A stretch of DNA of 64,000 nt from JAALLB01 sp964502215 (GTDB lineage Bacteria; Pseudomonadota; Alphaproteobacteria; Rhizobiales; Rhizobiaceae): NCBI GenBank assembly GCA_964502215.1, contig CAZCUN010000009.1, forward strand, positions 1 to 64,000, given 5' to 3'. Made by a program: the position numbers and the translations under genes. This document shows positions 8,445-16,051 of the stretch, in pieces. Under the pieces are notes generated by a model. The model was not told the origin of the DNA, did no database searches, and was given only the letters and a program-made list of their open reading frames with translations. Every line of letters starts with the position of its first letter. Position 1 is the first letter of the stretch.

Positions 8445-8495
8445 ATGATTGCAATGAAATCAATTTATTACTATACATGATTTCATTGCAATCAT
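8445..8495. promoter_or_regulatory. 18-bp perfect inverted repeat over the coaBC promoter, likely operator
   Basis: ATGATTGCAATGAAATCA (8445-8462) is repeated in perfect inverse orientation at 8478-8495, with a 15-nt spacer. Each arm contains the 8-bp palindrome ATTGCAAT. The left arm covers the predicted -35 and the right arm abuts the predicted -10 and covers the start site. The geometry resembles known FitA operators, where two half-sites bind RHH dimers upstream of the antitoxin gene. The adjacent gene encodes exactly such an RHH domain, so autoregulation is the natural inference. Confidence 0.75.
8449..8477 (+). promoter_or_regulatory. Putative coaBC promoter
   Basis: TTGCAA (8449-8454) and TATACA (8472-8477) are separated by exactly 17 bp. 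Transcription would start near 8484, giving a short leader of about 23 nt that includes the GAGG ribosome-binding site at 8498-8501. The promoter is nested inside the inverted repeat. Confidence 0.6.
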
Positions 8496-8506
8496 ATGAG
8501 GTTTTC

Positions 8507-9934
8507 ATGGCAAGTATCACTATACGCAATCTGGATGAAGAAACAAAACAAGCACTTCGCGAACGTGCTGCTAAAAATGGTCGTTCTATGGAAGAAGAAG
8601 CACGCCTTTTGCTCGGTGGTGCCAATACTCCTGCTCCAAAACCTATGGCACTTAGTGTTCAGCAAGATATAAGTAATGAAGAATTCTCCTTGCTTAGGGT
8701 TGATACAGACCTTGCGAGCAAACGCATCTTGTTGATTATTGCGGGAGGCATAGCTGCTTATAAATGCCTTGATCTTATTCGCAGGCTTCGTGAGCGTGGC
8801 GCTAGCGTTCGCCCTATTATGACAAAAGCTGCTCAAGAGTTTGTCACACCCCTTTGCGTTTCAGCGATTGCTAATGACAAGGTTTTTTCTGAATTATTTG
8901 ACCGCGATGATGAACATGATATCGGTCATATCAGGTTATCTCGTGAAGCAGATATGATTGTTGTAGCGCCTGCAACTGCTGATCTGATGGCGAAAATGGC
9001 GCAAGGTCACGCCAACGATTTAGCTTCCACTGTGCTTATGGCAACAGACAAACCTGTCCTTATCGCACCTGCAATGAACCCAGCCATGTGGTCTCATCCA
9101 GCAACACAGCGTAATATCAAAACGCTACATGAAGATGGCATTCAATTTATTGGCCCAAACGCAGGTGAGATGGCAGAAAGTGGTGAAGCTGGTTTTGGGC
9201 GAATGGCAGAACCCATGGAGATTGTTGGCGCGATCGGCAATTTACTTGCGCCAAATCTCAATGCCAAACCTCTTGCTGGGAAACGTGCCATTGTTACCTC
9301 TGGCCCAACGCATGAACCAATTGATCCAGTGCGCTATATTGCAAATCGCTCTTCTGGCAAACAAGGCCATGCAATTGCTGAGGCTTTGGGCAAAGCAGGT
9401 GCTGAGGTGATTTTAATATCTGGCCCAGTTGATATTCCTGATCCACAAAATGCAGAAACACTTCATGTTCAAACAGCCCGCGAAATGCAAAAAGCGGTAG
9501 AGACTGCTCTTCCTGCTGACATTGCCATTATGGTTGCAGCTGTCGCTGATTGGCGTTCAGTTGATGAGGCTGATGAAAAAATGAAGAAAGAAAATGGCAA
9601 AGGCCCATCTTCGCTTGAACTGACTGAAAACCCAGACATCCTCAAAGGTCTTGGGCACCATAAAAATCGCCCAGCATTGCTGATAGGCTTTGCCGCTGAA
9701 ACTCAAAAGCTCGAAGAACACGCAAGCGCAAAACTAAAACGCAAAAATGCTGACTGGATTATTGCCAACAATGTTTCACCAAAAGGTGGCGTGATGGGAG
9801 GGGATGAAAATACAGTTAAACGCATCAGCAGCTCAGGTGTTGAAAGCTGGCCTAAAATGGATAAAACAGATGTAGCAGAAAGATTGATCGATGAGATTAT
9901 CAAACACTTTGAAGTAGAAGTTTTGACTATTTAA
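8507..9934 (+). CDS. coaBC: FitA-like RHH domain fused to bifunctional CoaBC
   Basis: The C-terminal 400 residues are phosphopantothenoylcysteine decarboxylase/phosphopantothenate-cysteine ligase, two steps of coenzyme A synthesis. The CoaC flavoprotein domain begins near residue 70 (KRILLIIAGGIAAYK), with the active-site His in IGHIRLSR near 139 and the APAMNPAMW motif near 188. CoaB begins near 258 (IVTSGPTHEPIDPVRYI), with the AAVADWR and NDIVANN-like (IIANNVSP) motifs. Residues 1-36 (MASITIRNLDEETKQALRER and following GRSMEEEARLLL) are a ribbon-helix-helix domain like the antitoxin FitA, joined by a 30-residue linker. The ATG at 8507 is set by GAGG 5 nt upstream and by the exact FitA-like N-terminus. 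VOC and dut genes follow. Confidence 0.94.
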   Translation: MASITIRNLDEETKQALRERAAKNGRSMEEEARLLLGGANTPAPKPMALSVQQDISNEEFSLLRVDTDLASKRILLIIAGGIAAYKCLDLIRRLRERGASVRPIMTKAAQEFVTPLCVSAIANDKVFSELFDRDDEHDIGHIRLSREADMIVVAPATADLMAKMAQGHANDLASTVLMATDKPVLIAPAMNPAMWSHPATQRNIKTLHEDGIQFIGPNAGEMAESGEAGFGRMAEPMEIVGAIGNLLAPNLNAKPLAGKRAIVTSGPTHEPIDPVRYIANRSSGKQGHAIAEALGKAGAEVILISGPVDIPDPQNAETLHVQTAREMQKAVETALPADIAIMVAAVADWRSVDEADEKMKKENGKGPSSLELTENPDILKGLGHHKNRPALLIGFAAETQKLEEHASAKLKRKNADWIIANNVSPKGGVMGGDENTVKRISSSGVESWPKMDKTDVAERLIDEIIKHFEVEVLTI

Positions 9935-9982
9935 TGCATAATCATCTTATTTTAATTAGATCATTTTAAGGGCAGATACAAA

Positions 9983-10384
9983 ATGAGCGCACTTACACTT
10001 GGAATAGACCACCTTGGATTAACCGTTCCTGATTTAGACAAGTCAGTTTCTTTTTTCACAGACTGTCTTGGCTGGAAAGAAGTTGGTGGCAAGCCTGATT
10101 ATCCATCCAAGTTTATTTCTGATGGCAGTTCAGTACTAACAATCTGGCAAGCGCAAACAGATGCGCCTGTGACTTTTGACCGAAAAACAAATGTGGGGCT
10201 TCACCATCTTGCATTAAAACTCGCAAGTGAAGATGCACTCGATGATGCCTTTACCAAAATCAAAAACTGGCCAGATGTAAACGTTGAATGCTCACCAGAA
10301 TTTTCAGGTGCAGGGCCGAAAGTGCATTTCTTTATCAATGAACCGGGCGGTAATCGTCTGGAGTTTGCGTATGATCCTAGATGA
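9983..10384 (+). CDS. VOC (glyoxalase/bleomycin-resistance) family protein
   Basis: A 133-residue vicinal-oxygen-chelate protein with the paired beta-alpha-beta-beta-beta modules: GIDHLGLTVPDLDKSVSFF at the N-terminus and VGLHHLALKLAS in the middle supply metal-binding His residues, and EPGGNRLEFAYDP the last Glu. Family members include glyoxalase I, dioxygenases and fosfomycin/bleomycin resistance proteins; the substrate here is unknown. It overlaps the start of dut by 4 bp (ATGA), so the two are translationally coupled. It is inserted between coaBC and dut, which are neighbours in many proteobacteria. Confidence 0.88.
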   Translation: MSALTLGIDHLGLTVPDLDKSVSFFTDCLGWKEVGGKPDYPSKFISDGSSVLTIWQAQTDAPVTFDRKTNVGLHHLALKLASEDALDDAFTKIKNWPDVNVECSPEFSGAGPKVHFFINEPGGNRLEFAYDPR

Positions 10385-10830
10385 ACGCTTTAAACATCAT
10401 AAAATTGCCTCACGCGGAAGGGCTTGAGCTTCCTTCGTATGAAACACAAGATGCGGCAGGTATGGATTTGCGAGCTGCTGTTCCTGAAAATGAACCGCTT
10501 ATCTTGAAAGCTGGCAAACGTATTCTTGTGCCTACAGGTATAATAATGGAAATTCCAAATGGGTATGAAGGACAAATTCGCCCGCGTTCTGGATTAGCTT
10601 ATAAAAATGGTATCACTTGCCTAAACACACCTGGAACAATCGATGCAGATTATCGTGGTGAGGTTATGGTACTTCTCATCAACCATGGCGAAAAAACTTT
10701 TAAAATCGAACGCGACATGCGTATTGCGCAAATGGTGATTGCACCCGTTATGCAAGTTACAATCACCGAAGGCTCGCTTGCTAGCGAAACAAATCGTGGT
10801 TCAGGTGGGTTTGGATCAACGGGAGTTTAA
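10381..10830 (+). CDS. dut: Deoxyuridine 5'-triphosphate nucleotidohydrolase
   Basis: A trimeric dUTPase of 149 residues that converts dUTP to dUMP, keeping uracil out of DNA and supplying the dTMP pathway. All five family motifs are visible: AGMDLRAA (motif 1), RPRSGLAYKNGI (motif 2), NTPGTIDADYRGE (motif 3, with the catalytic Asp and Tyr), RIAQMVI (motif 4) and the flexible C-terminal RGSGGFGSTG (motif 5). It overlaps the VOC gene by 4 bp. It is convergent with the PfkB kinase gene, with only 13 bp between the stops. Confidence 0.96.
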   Translation: MNALNIIKLPHAEGLELPSYETQDAAGMDLRAAVPENEPLILKAGKRILVPTGIIMEIPNGYEGQIRPRSGLAYKNGITCLNTPGTIDADYRGEVMVLLINHGEKTFKIERDMRIAQMVIAPVMQVTITEGSLASETNRGSGGFGSTGV

Positions 10831-10843
10831 CCCCTCGATAAGC

Positions 10844-11890
10844 TCAAGATAATGCTCTCTTGGACAGTTCTTTTTCGCTAAGGAGACCATCCGTTGTATT
10901 GACAAATGAAACAACGGAAGAGGCATTATGAGCTGCTTGTAATAGTGCTTTTTTAGCGCCATGCCCGCAACATAAACCCCAAGCTAGGGTTGAAACAAAT
11001 GAATCGCCAGCACCAGCTGTTCCTGCAACCTGAGTCTTAATGACGTCTTGATGGTGAAGCTGATTGCCATCGTATAAATAAGCACCTTCTGCACCATGCG
11101 TTATCAAAACATGCTTTGGCCCATGCGCATGAAGTGCTTCGCAAAATTTTAAAAGACTAATTTCACCGCCTTGAGATTGGATCGTCACTTCATCTTTAGA
11201 AGGCGTACCCCAATCAAGATTTGAATCAATTGCAGAAAGGCAAGGGACAAGCGCACCAGCTTCAACCTCATTAATAGAAATAAGTGCCATATTTTTTGCA
11301 GCAGACAAGACTGTATTAGCGCGCGTAGTGATCTGCCTAATCCCAGGATTAGAAGAGAAAAAAGCACCTGCTGCATGCGCCATATCAGAAATTTTCGGCA
11401 ACATATTTGCTGACCCTTCACTTAAAGGAGCAACATGAATGATATCAGCTTGCAGTGGCGCAACCGCATCAAGGTTTGATTTGTTAAGCGAAGTATTTGC
11501 ACCACGCTGCGTAAAAATGGCTGCGTTTTTATCGTGGCTTGCAATCATCACTGCAGACCCTGTTGCTTGATTTTCATCAATCAGAATCTTCTGCATGTTA
11601 AGACCATGTTGCGTACAATTTTTTACAATGTAATCGCGTGGAACATCATTCCCCATTTTGACGATTGGGGTTGCTTCACAACCTAGTTTTGCAAAACAAA
11701 TCGCTGTATTGAGCGCCCCACCACCAATATGACGGGTAATTTTTTCAGCCTCCACCTTGCGACCAGGCTCAACAAGCAAATATTGCCTATTAGAATTTGA
11801 AAGTGAAAGCTGTTCAATGGATTCAGAACTGATGACTGTAATAATATCAATCATCGCAGACCCAAAGGTAATTGTTTTCATAGCGCTCAT
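10844..11890 (-). CDS. PfkB family carbohydrate/nucleoside kinase
   Basis: A ribokinase-fold sugar or nucleoside kinase of 348 residues. PfkB signature 1 is represented by GGGALNTAICFAKLG and signature 2 by the anion-hole sequence AGTAGAGDSFVSTLAWGL, with the catalytic Asp. The substrate (adenosine, ribose, a sugar acid or other) cannot be assigned. An internal ATG at residue 4 (MKTITFGSAMIDII) is an equally good start. It begins 6 bp after the hydroxyacid dehydrogenase stop and is probably co-transcribed. The pairing with a glycerate/glyoxylate-type dehydrogenase hints at hydroxyacid or sugar-acid metabolism, which is only a suggestion. Confidence 0.86.
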   Translation of the reverse strand: MSAMKTITFGSAMIDIITVISSESIEQLSLSNSNRQYLLVEPGRKVEAEKITRHIGGGALNTAICFAKLGCEATPIVKMGNDVPRDYIVKNCTQHGLNMQKILIDENQATGSAVMIASHDKNAAIFTQRGANTSLNKSNLDAVAPLQADIIHVAPLSEGSANMLPKISDMAHAAGAFFSSNPGIRQITTRANTVLSAAKNMALISINEVEAGALVPCLSAIDSNLDWGTPSKDEVTIQSQGGEISLLKFCEALHAHGPKHVLITHGAEGAYLYDGNQLHHQDVIKTQVAGTAGAGDSFVSTLAWGLCCGHGAKKALLQAAHNASSVVSFVNTTDGLLSEKELSKRALS

Positions 11891-11896
11891 TCTGAC

Positions 11897-12892
11897 TTAG
11901 GCATCATTTGGTAAAACACGGTCAGGCGGACGGTGGCTATCGACCCAAGTTCTAATGTTAATCAAAACACGATCCCCCATTTCGACACGGCTTTCTCTTG
12001 TAGCAGACCCCATACGAGGCAAGACAACAACCTTACCTTTTTTAACAAGCTGCATAAGATCATTACTCACCGCAGGTTCGTTTTCAAAAACATCCAACCC
12101 TGCACCAGATATCTTGCCATGTGAGATTGCCATAATGAGTGCTTTTTCATCAATGACTTCACCGCGCGCAGTATTAATAATCACCGAGCCTGCCTGCATA
12201 AGAGCCAAACGTTCCTCAGAAAGCATGTGGTATGTTTCTGTTGTGTAGGGACAATTAATCGATAAAAAATCAACGCGCGGAAGCATTTGATCTAAGCTAT
12301 CCCAATAGGTTGCTTCAAGCTCATCTTCGACTGCACTGCTTGCTTGATTTCTGTTGTGATAATGAATTGAAAGTCCAAATGCTTTTGCACGCCTTGCAAC
12401 GGCTGAACCAATACGTCCCATGCCGATAATACCAAGGCGTTTTCCCCAGATGCGATTTCCTAGCATCCAAGTTGGAGACCAACCATGCCACTCATTTTTA
12501 TTGATTGCTTGCGCACCTTCAACAAATCTGCGGGAAACCGCAATCATTAAACCCATTGCCATGTCAGCCGTATCTTCGGTTAAAACATTCGGCGTATTAG
12601 TAACTGTGATGCCTTTCTTAGCAGCAGCAGCAACATCAATATTATCAACACCATTACCAAAATTTGCGATGAGTTTTAAATTTGGGCCAGCTTTTTGAAT
12701 TAATTCTGCATCAATATTATCTGTAACGGTTGGCACTAAAACGTCTGCTTTTCCTACCGCATCGGTTAATTCTGCTTGCGTTAATGGCTTGTCTTCTAGG
12801 TTAAGTGAGGTCGCGAATAATTCACGCATTCTCGTTTCAACAGAGTCAGGTAATTTGCGCGTTACTATAACAACAGGTTTTTTCTTGCTCAT
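11897..12892 (-). CDS. D-2-hydroxyacid dehydrogenase (glyoxylate/hydroxypyruvate reductase-like)
   Basis: An NAD(P)-dependent dehydrogenase of 331 residues. The Rossmann motif is RLGIIGMGRIGSAVARRAKA, the substrate-binding loop is NFGNGVDNID, and the catalytic Arg, Glu and His-region positions fall in INTARGEVIDEKAL and GAGLDVFENEPAV. A Met in MGSATRES stands where most family members have His-Ile (GxHIGSAT), which is noteworthy. The ATG at 12892 (MSKKKPVVIVTRKLP) is preferred to a TTG at 12922. It is divergent from the SH3-domain gene and upstream of the PfkB kinase. Confidence 0.9.
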   Translation of the reverse strand: MSKKKPVVIVTRKLPDSVETRMRELFATSLNLEDKPLTQAELTDAVGKADVLVPTVTDNIDAELIQKAGPNLKLIANFGNGVDNIDVAAAAKKGITVTNTPNVLTEDTADMAMGLMIAVSRRFVEGAQAINKNEWHGWSPTWMLGNRIWGKRLGIIGMGRIGSAVARRAKAFGLSIHYHNRNQASSAVEDELEATYWDSLDQMLPRVDFLSINCPYTTETYHMLSEERLALMQAGSVIINTARGEVIDEKALIMAISHGKISGAGLDVFENEPAVSNDLMQLVKKGKVVVLPRMGSATRESRVEMGDRVLINIRTWVDSHRPPDRVLPNDA

Positions 12893-12916
12893 GTTTAAAA
12901 TCCGGTAGCGACTTAT

Positions 12917-12931
12917 CGTCAAATGTTGACG
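12917..12931. promoter_or_regulatory. Small inverted repeat in divergent promoter region
   Basis: CGTCAA and TTGACG flank a 3-nt centre between the divergent hydroxyacid dehydrogenase and SH3-domain genes. It could be an operator, or one arm could serve as a -35 (TTGACG) on the plus strand. The evidence is only the symmetry and location. Confidence 0.3.
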
Positions 12932-13039
12932 GCCTATTAACCGTCTTCAGGTATTAATTACATGTGATATATTTATAAGACCTGACTGGCAACACTAAAG
13001 CAAGAATTTCGTTTACAAGACGTTACAGGAGAAAATGGA

Positions 13040-13591
13040 ATGACCTTATCCAAAGTATTTTCAAAATCATTATTGGGAATATTAATCGGTAGCTTTCTTG
13101 CACTCCCTGTCTCATTCAAAGTTGCAATTGCGCAATCTACGACAACTGGAAAAACTGGACTTCCTATTCCACGCTTTGTCAGCATCAAGTCTGGCAAGGC
13201 AAATATGCGTGTAGGGCCTGGCTCTAAATATCAAGTTGCATGGCTTTATAAAAAAAGAGGCCTGCCAATGGAAATTATCCAAGAGTATGACAATTGGCGC
13301 AAGGTTCGTGATCCTGAAGGTAATGAAGGCTGGATGCTTCACTCACTGCTTTCTGGTAAACGCACTGCGGTCATAAACCCTTGGGAAGAAGATAAGAAAA
13401 AAGGCTTGGCTGATCTAAAATCAAATGACAATCCAGCCTCATCAACACGTGCAAAGGTTGAACCTGGCGTTCTAGCCCAAGTCGATTATTGCGGTGAGAA
13501 ATTTTGCCACCTAACCATTGGTGAAAATGATGGGTACGTAAGCAAAGCAAATGTTTGGGGTGTTTACCCTGACGAGCTAATCGAAGAATAG
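13040..13591 (+). CDS. Secreted SH3-domain protein
   Basis: A 183-residue exported protein with a Sec signal (basic start, then LLGILIGSFLALPVSFKVAIA) and two bacterial SH3 (SH3_3/YgiM-like) modules. The first spans about residues 50-110 (KANMRVGPGSKYQVAWLY and WRKVRDPEGNEGWMLHSLL), and a second shorter one is around VEPGVLAQVDYCGEKFCHLT. The two Cys in YCGEKFC could form a disulfide in the periplasm. Such proteins usually bind peptidoglycan or metal-regulated envelope partners; a specific function is unknown. The start is supported by AGGAG 8 nt upstream. It is convergent with irr, and this arrangement next to irr is common in Rhizobiales. Confidence 0.87.
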   Translation: MTLSKVFSKSLLGILIGSFLALPVSFKVAIAQSTTTGKTGLPIPRFVSIKSGKANMRVGPGSKYQVAWLYKKRGLPMEIIQEYDNWRKVRDPEGNEGWMLHSLLSGKRTAVINPWEEDKKKGLADLKSNDNPASSTRAKVEPGVLAQVDYCGEKFCHLTIGENDGYVSKANVWGVYPDELIEE

Positions 13592-13612
13592 TTTACCTAA
13601 ATAATTTAGACT

Positions 13613-14026
13613 TTAAGAAGCAGAGCGTACCCGCACAACAACGTCAACACTGCTGATCTCAAGCCCTTCTGGTGGGTTTGGCAAGTTATCAACTTTCACA
13701 TAACCATCTGGCATGTCTAATAATTCATTTGAATCTTCTAAATAGAAATGATGATGATCACGCGTATTCGTATCAAAATACGTTCTGCTAGAATCTACAG
13801 TTATAGCGCGTAAAAGACCACTATCTGTAAACTGGTGCAGTGTATTATAAATTGTAGCAAGAGAAACATTTACGCCAGCAACACATGCTTCATCAAATAA
13901 CGTTTCAGCGCATACGTGACGGTCACCTTTTGAAAACAGCAAACGCGCTAAATCAATTCTTTGACGCGTAGGACGTAAATTAGCCTCACGCAAAGTGACA
14001 TCAAGATTTTCTAATTTATCGACCAT
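13613..14026 (-). CDS. irr: Iron response regulator Irr (Fur superfamily)
   Basis: A Fur-superfamily transcription factor, 137 residues, matching the Rhizobiales Irr regulator that senses haem status and controls iron and haem genes through ICE boxes. The winged-helix region is LRPTRQRIDLARLLF to VSLATIYNTLHQF. The histidine cluster TRDHHHFYLED in the dimerisation domain is the Irr haem/metal-binding HHH motif. The C-terminus lacks the CxxC pairs of classical Fur. It lies beside the fabA-fabB-fabI genes, as in many Rhizobiales, which supports Irr over Fur, Mur or Zur. Confidence 0.9.
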   Translation of the reverse strand: MVDKLENLDVTLREANLRPTRQRIDLARLLFSKGDRHVCAETLFDEACVAGVNVSLATIYNTLHQFTDSGLLRAITVDSSRTYFDTNTRDHHHFYLEDSNELLDMPDGYVKVDNLPNPPEGLEISSVDVVVRVRSAS

Positions 14027-14084
14027 GACAGATCAGCTACCTGATAATGAGTTTCATCTGCATAATATAAATACTATGACCGCC

Positions 14085-14258
14085 TTAAGCAATAGGGACA
14101 TATTGATACATTATACCAATTATTTTGACGTTTCCGTCAATATATTTCACAATGAAATCTGGTAAAGCGCAAACTTCTTTAGAATTCTGCAAATCTTCCT
14201 TTGGCACAGGCCAAATTGATGTGCTAAAAGCCAGCAAAGCAAAAAAAATTATTATCAT
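14085..14258 (-). CDS. Possible small exported protein
   Basis: A 57-codon reading frame starting with ATG, with a hydrophobic N-terminus (MIIIFFALLAFSTSIWPVP) resembling a signal peptide, followed by a short hydrophilic part containing one Cys. No family is recognised and no convincing Shine-Dalgarno precedes it. It occupies most of the irr-fabA gap and would overlap the fabA promoter region in antisense. It may be a chance ORF. Confidence 0.25.
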   Translation of the reverse strand: MIIIFFALLAFSTSIWPVPKEDLQNSKEVCALPDFIVKYIDGNVKIIGIMYQYVPIA

Positions 14259-14274
14259 ATAAGGCAACGCATTA

Positions 14275-14790
14275 ATGACTAACCGCCAAACAAGTTACAG
14301 TTACGAAGAACTCATTGCCTGCGGCAAAGGCGAACTTTTTGGGCAGGGTAATGCTCAATTGCCAGCGCCACCAATGCTAATGTTTGATCGTATTACTCAG
14401 ATTGATGAAACAGGTGGTGAGCACGGTAAAGGTATGATCCGTGCTGAACTTGATATCAAACCAGATGCATGGTTCTTCCCGTGTCATTTTATTGGCAATG
14501 AAATCATGCCAGGCTGTCTTGGCTTAGATGCTATGTGGCAATTAACTGGTTTTTACCTTGGTTGGTCTGGTGGTGAAGGCTATGGCATGGCGCTTTCAAC
14601 AGGTGAAGTGAAATTCAAAGGCATGGTCACGCCAAAAACGAAACTAGTAGAATATGGCATCGATTTTAAACGAATCATGCGCGGACGTCTGGTTCTTGGA
14701 ATTGCTGATGGCTGGCTTAAAGCAGATGGCGAAGTCATCTACAGTGCTAAAGATTTGAAAGTCGGTCTAGCTGCCGAAAAAGCATCTTGA
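14275..14790 (+). CDS. fabA: 3-hydroxydecanoyl-ACP dehydratase/isomerase FabA
   Basis: A hot-dog-fold enzyme that dehydrates 3-hydroxydecanoyl-ACP and isomerises the trans-2 to the cis-3 product, the entry point to anaerobic unsaturated fatty acid synthesis. The catalytic His is in FFPCHFIGNEIMPG (about residue 71) and the catalytic Asp in CLGLDAMWQ (about 85). The length of 171 residues matches the family. It begins the fabA-fabB-fabI run, with gaps of 31 and 12 bp, so all three are probably one operon. The ribosome-binding site (AAGG) is rather distant. Confidence 0.97.
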   Translation: MTNRQTSYSYEELIACGKGELFGQGNAQLPAPPMLMFDRITQIDETGGEHGKGMIRAELDIKPDAWFFPCHFIGNEIMPGCLGLDAMWQLTGFYLGWSGGEGYGMALSTGEVKFKGMVTPKTKLVEYGIDFKRIMRGRLVLGIADGWLKADGEVIYSAKDLKVGLAAEKAS

Positions 14791-14821
14791 GCGCAGGGCT
14801 TAATGTAAAAGGAACGAAATC

Positions 14822-16039
14822 ATGAAACGTGTCGTCGTAACAGGCATGGGCATTGTCTCATCTATTGGAAATAACACCCAGGAAGTGCTTAGCTCTCTGC
14901 GTGAAGCTAAATCTGGCATTGATACTGCGGAAGATCATGTGAAGTATGGCTTCCGTTGTCAGGTACAAGGTGCACCAAACCTTGACCCTTTTGAAGTGCT
15001 TGATCGACGCACGGCTCGCTTTATGGCTAAGGGTACTGCGTGGAATTATATCGCGATGGAACAAGCCATTCAGGATGCAGGTCTTGAAACGGGTGATGTT
15101 GTTAATCCGCGCACAGGCATCATCATGGGTTCTGGTGGCCCTTCAACAAAAACTATTTTTGAAGCAGCAGACATTACTCGCGAAAAAGGCCCGAAGCGCA
15201 TTGGGCCGACGGCTGTTCCTAAAGCAATGAGTTCAACAGCTTCTGCGGTACTTGGTACGCAGTTTGAAATCAAAGGTGTGAATTATTCAATCACCTCAGC
15301 TTGTGCAACGTCTAACCACTGTGTTGGTAATGCCTATGAGACCATTCAAATGGGCAAGCAAGATATTATCTTTGCAGGTGGATCAGAAGATTTAGATTGG
15401 TCAATGTCAAATCTGTTTGATGCGATGGGGGCGATGTCTTCTAAGTTTAACGACACCCCATCAAAAGCATCACGTGCTTATGACGCGAACCGTGATGGAT
15501 TTGTGATTGCGGGTGGCGCAGGTGTTTTGGTTTTAGAAGAGCTTGAACATGCAAAAGCGCGTGGCGCTAAAATTTATGGTGAGATCATCGGCTATGGCGC
15601 AACGTCAGATGGCTCTGACATGGTAGCACCTTCTGGTGAAGGGGCTGTGCGTTGTATGCAAATGGCGCTTTCTACCGTCAACGATCCGATTGATTATATC
15701 AATCCACATGGCACATCGACACCAGTTGGAGACGCAAAAGAAATAGGTGCAATCCGCGAAGTCTTTGGCGATAAATGCCCACCAATTTCTGCAACCAAAT
15801 CGCTCACAGGCCATTCACTGGGTGCAACGGGTGTTCAAGAAGCGATCTATTGCATGTTGATGATGAACAATGATTTCATTGCTGAAAGTGCGCACATTGA
15901 AGAGCTTGATCCTGAATTTGCAGATATCAATATCGTTCAAAAACGCATTGATGATGCAAAACTCAATACAGTGATTTCAAATTCATTTGGCTTTGGTGGC
16001 ACAAACGCAACGCTCGCGCTTCAGCGCTATAACGGTTAA
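14822..16039 (+). CDS. fabB: 3-oxoacyl-ACP synthase I FabB
   Basis: Beta-ketoacyl-ACP synthase I, which elongates the cis-3-decenoyl-ACP made by FabA and is needed for unsaturated fatty acids. The catalytic Cys lies in SACATSNHCVGNAYE (about residue 160) and the two catalytic His in NPHGTSTPVGD (about 297) and KSLTGHSLGATG (about 329). The Gly-rich C-terminal loop FGFGGTNATL is intact. The length of 405 residues is typical. Association with fabA distinguishes it from FabF. It has an AAGGAACG ribosome-binding site upstream of the ATG. Confidence 0.97.
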   Translation: MKRVVVTGMGIVSSIGNNTQEVLSSLREAKSGIDTAEDHVKYGFRCQVQGAPNLDPFEVLDRRTARFMAKGTAWNYIAMEQAIQDAGLETGDVVNPRTGIIMGSGGPSTKTIFEAADITREKGPKRIGPTAVPKAMSSTASAVLGTQFEIKGVNYSITSACATSNHCVGNAYETIQMGKQDIIFAGGSEDLDWSMSNLFDAMGAMSSKFNDTPSKASRAYDANRDGFVIAGGAGVLVLEELEHAKARGAKIYGEIIGYGATSDGSDMVAPSGEGAVRCMQMALSTVNDPIDYINPHGTSTPVGDAKEIGAIREVFGDKCPPISATKSLTGHSLGATGVQEAIYCMLMMNNDFIAESAHIEELDPEFADINIVQKRIDDAKLNTVISNSFGFGGTNATLALQRYNG

Positions 16040-16051
16040 GGAACTAAGATT

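Noticed and set aside
8445..8495. The coaBC inverted repeat as an mRNA hairpin or terminator
   Set aside because: The predicted start site lies inside the right arm, so the RNA would not contain both arms, and no T-run follows.
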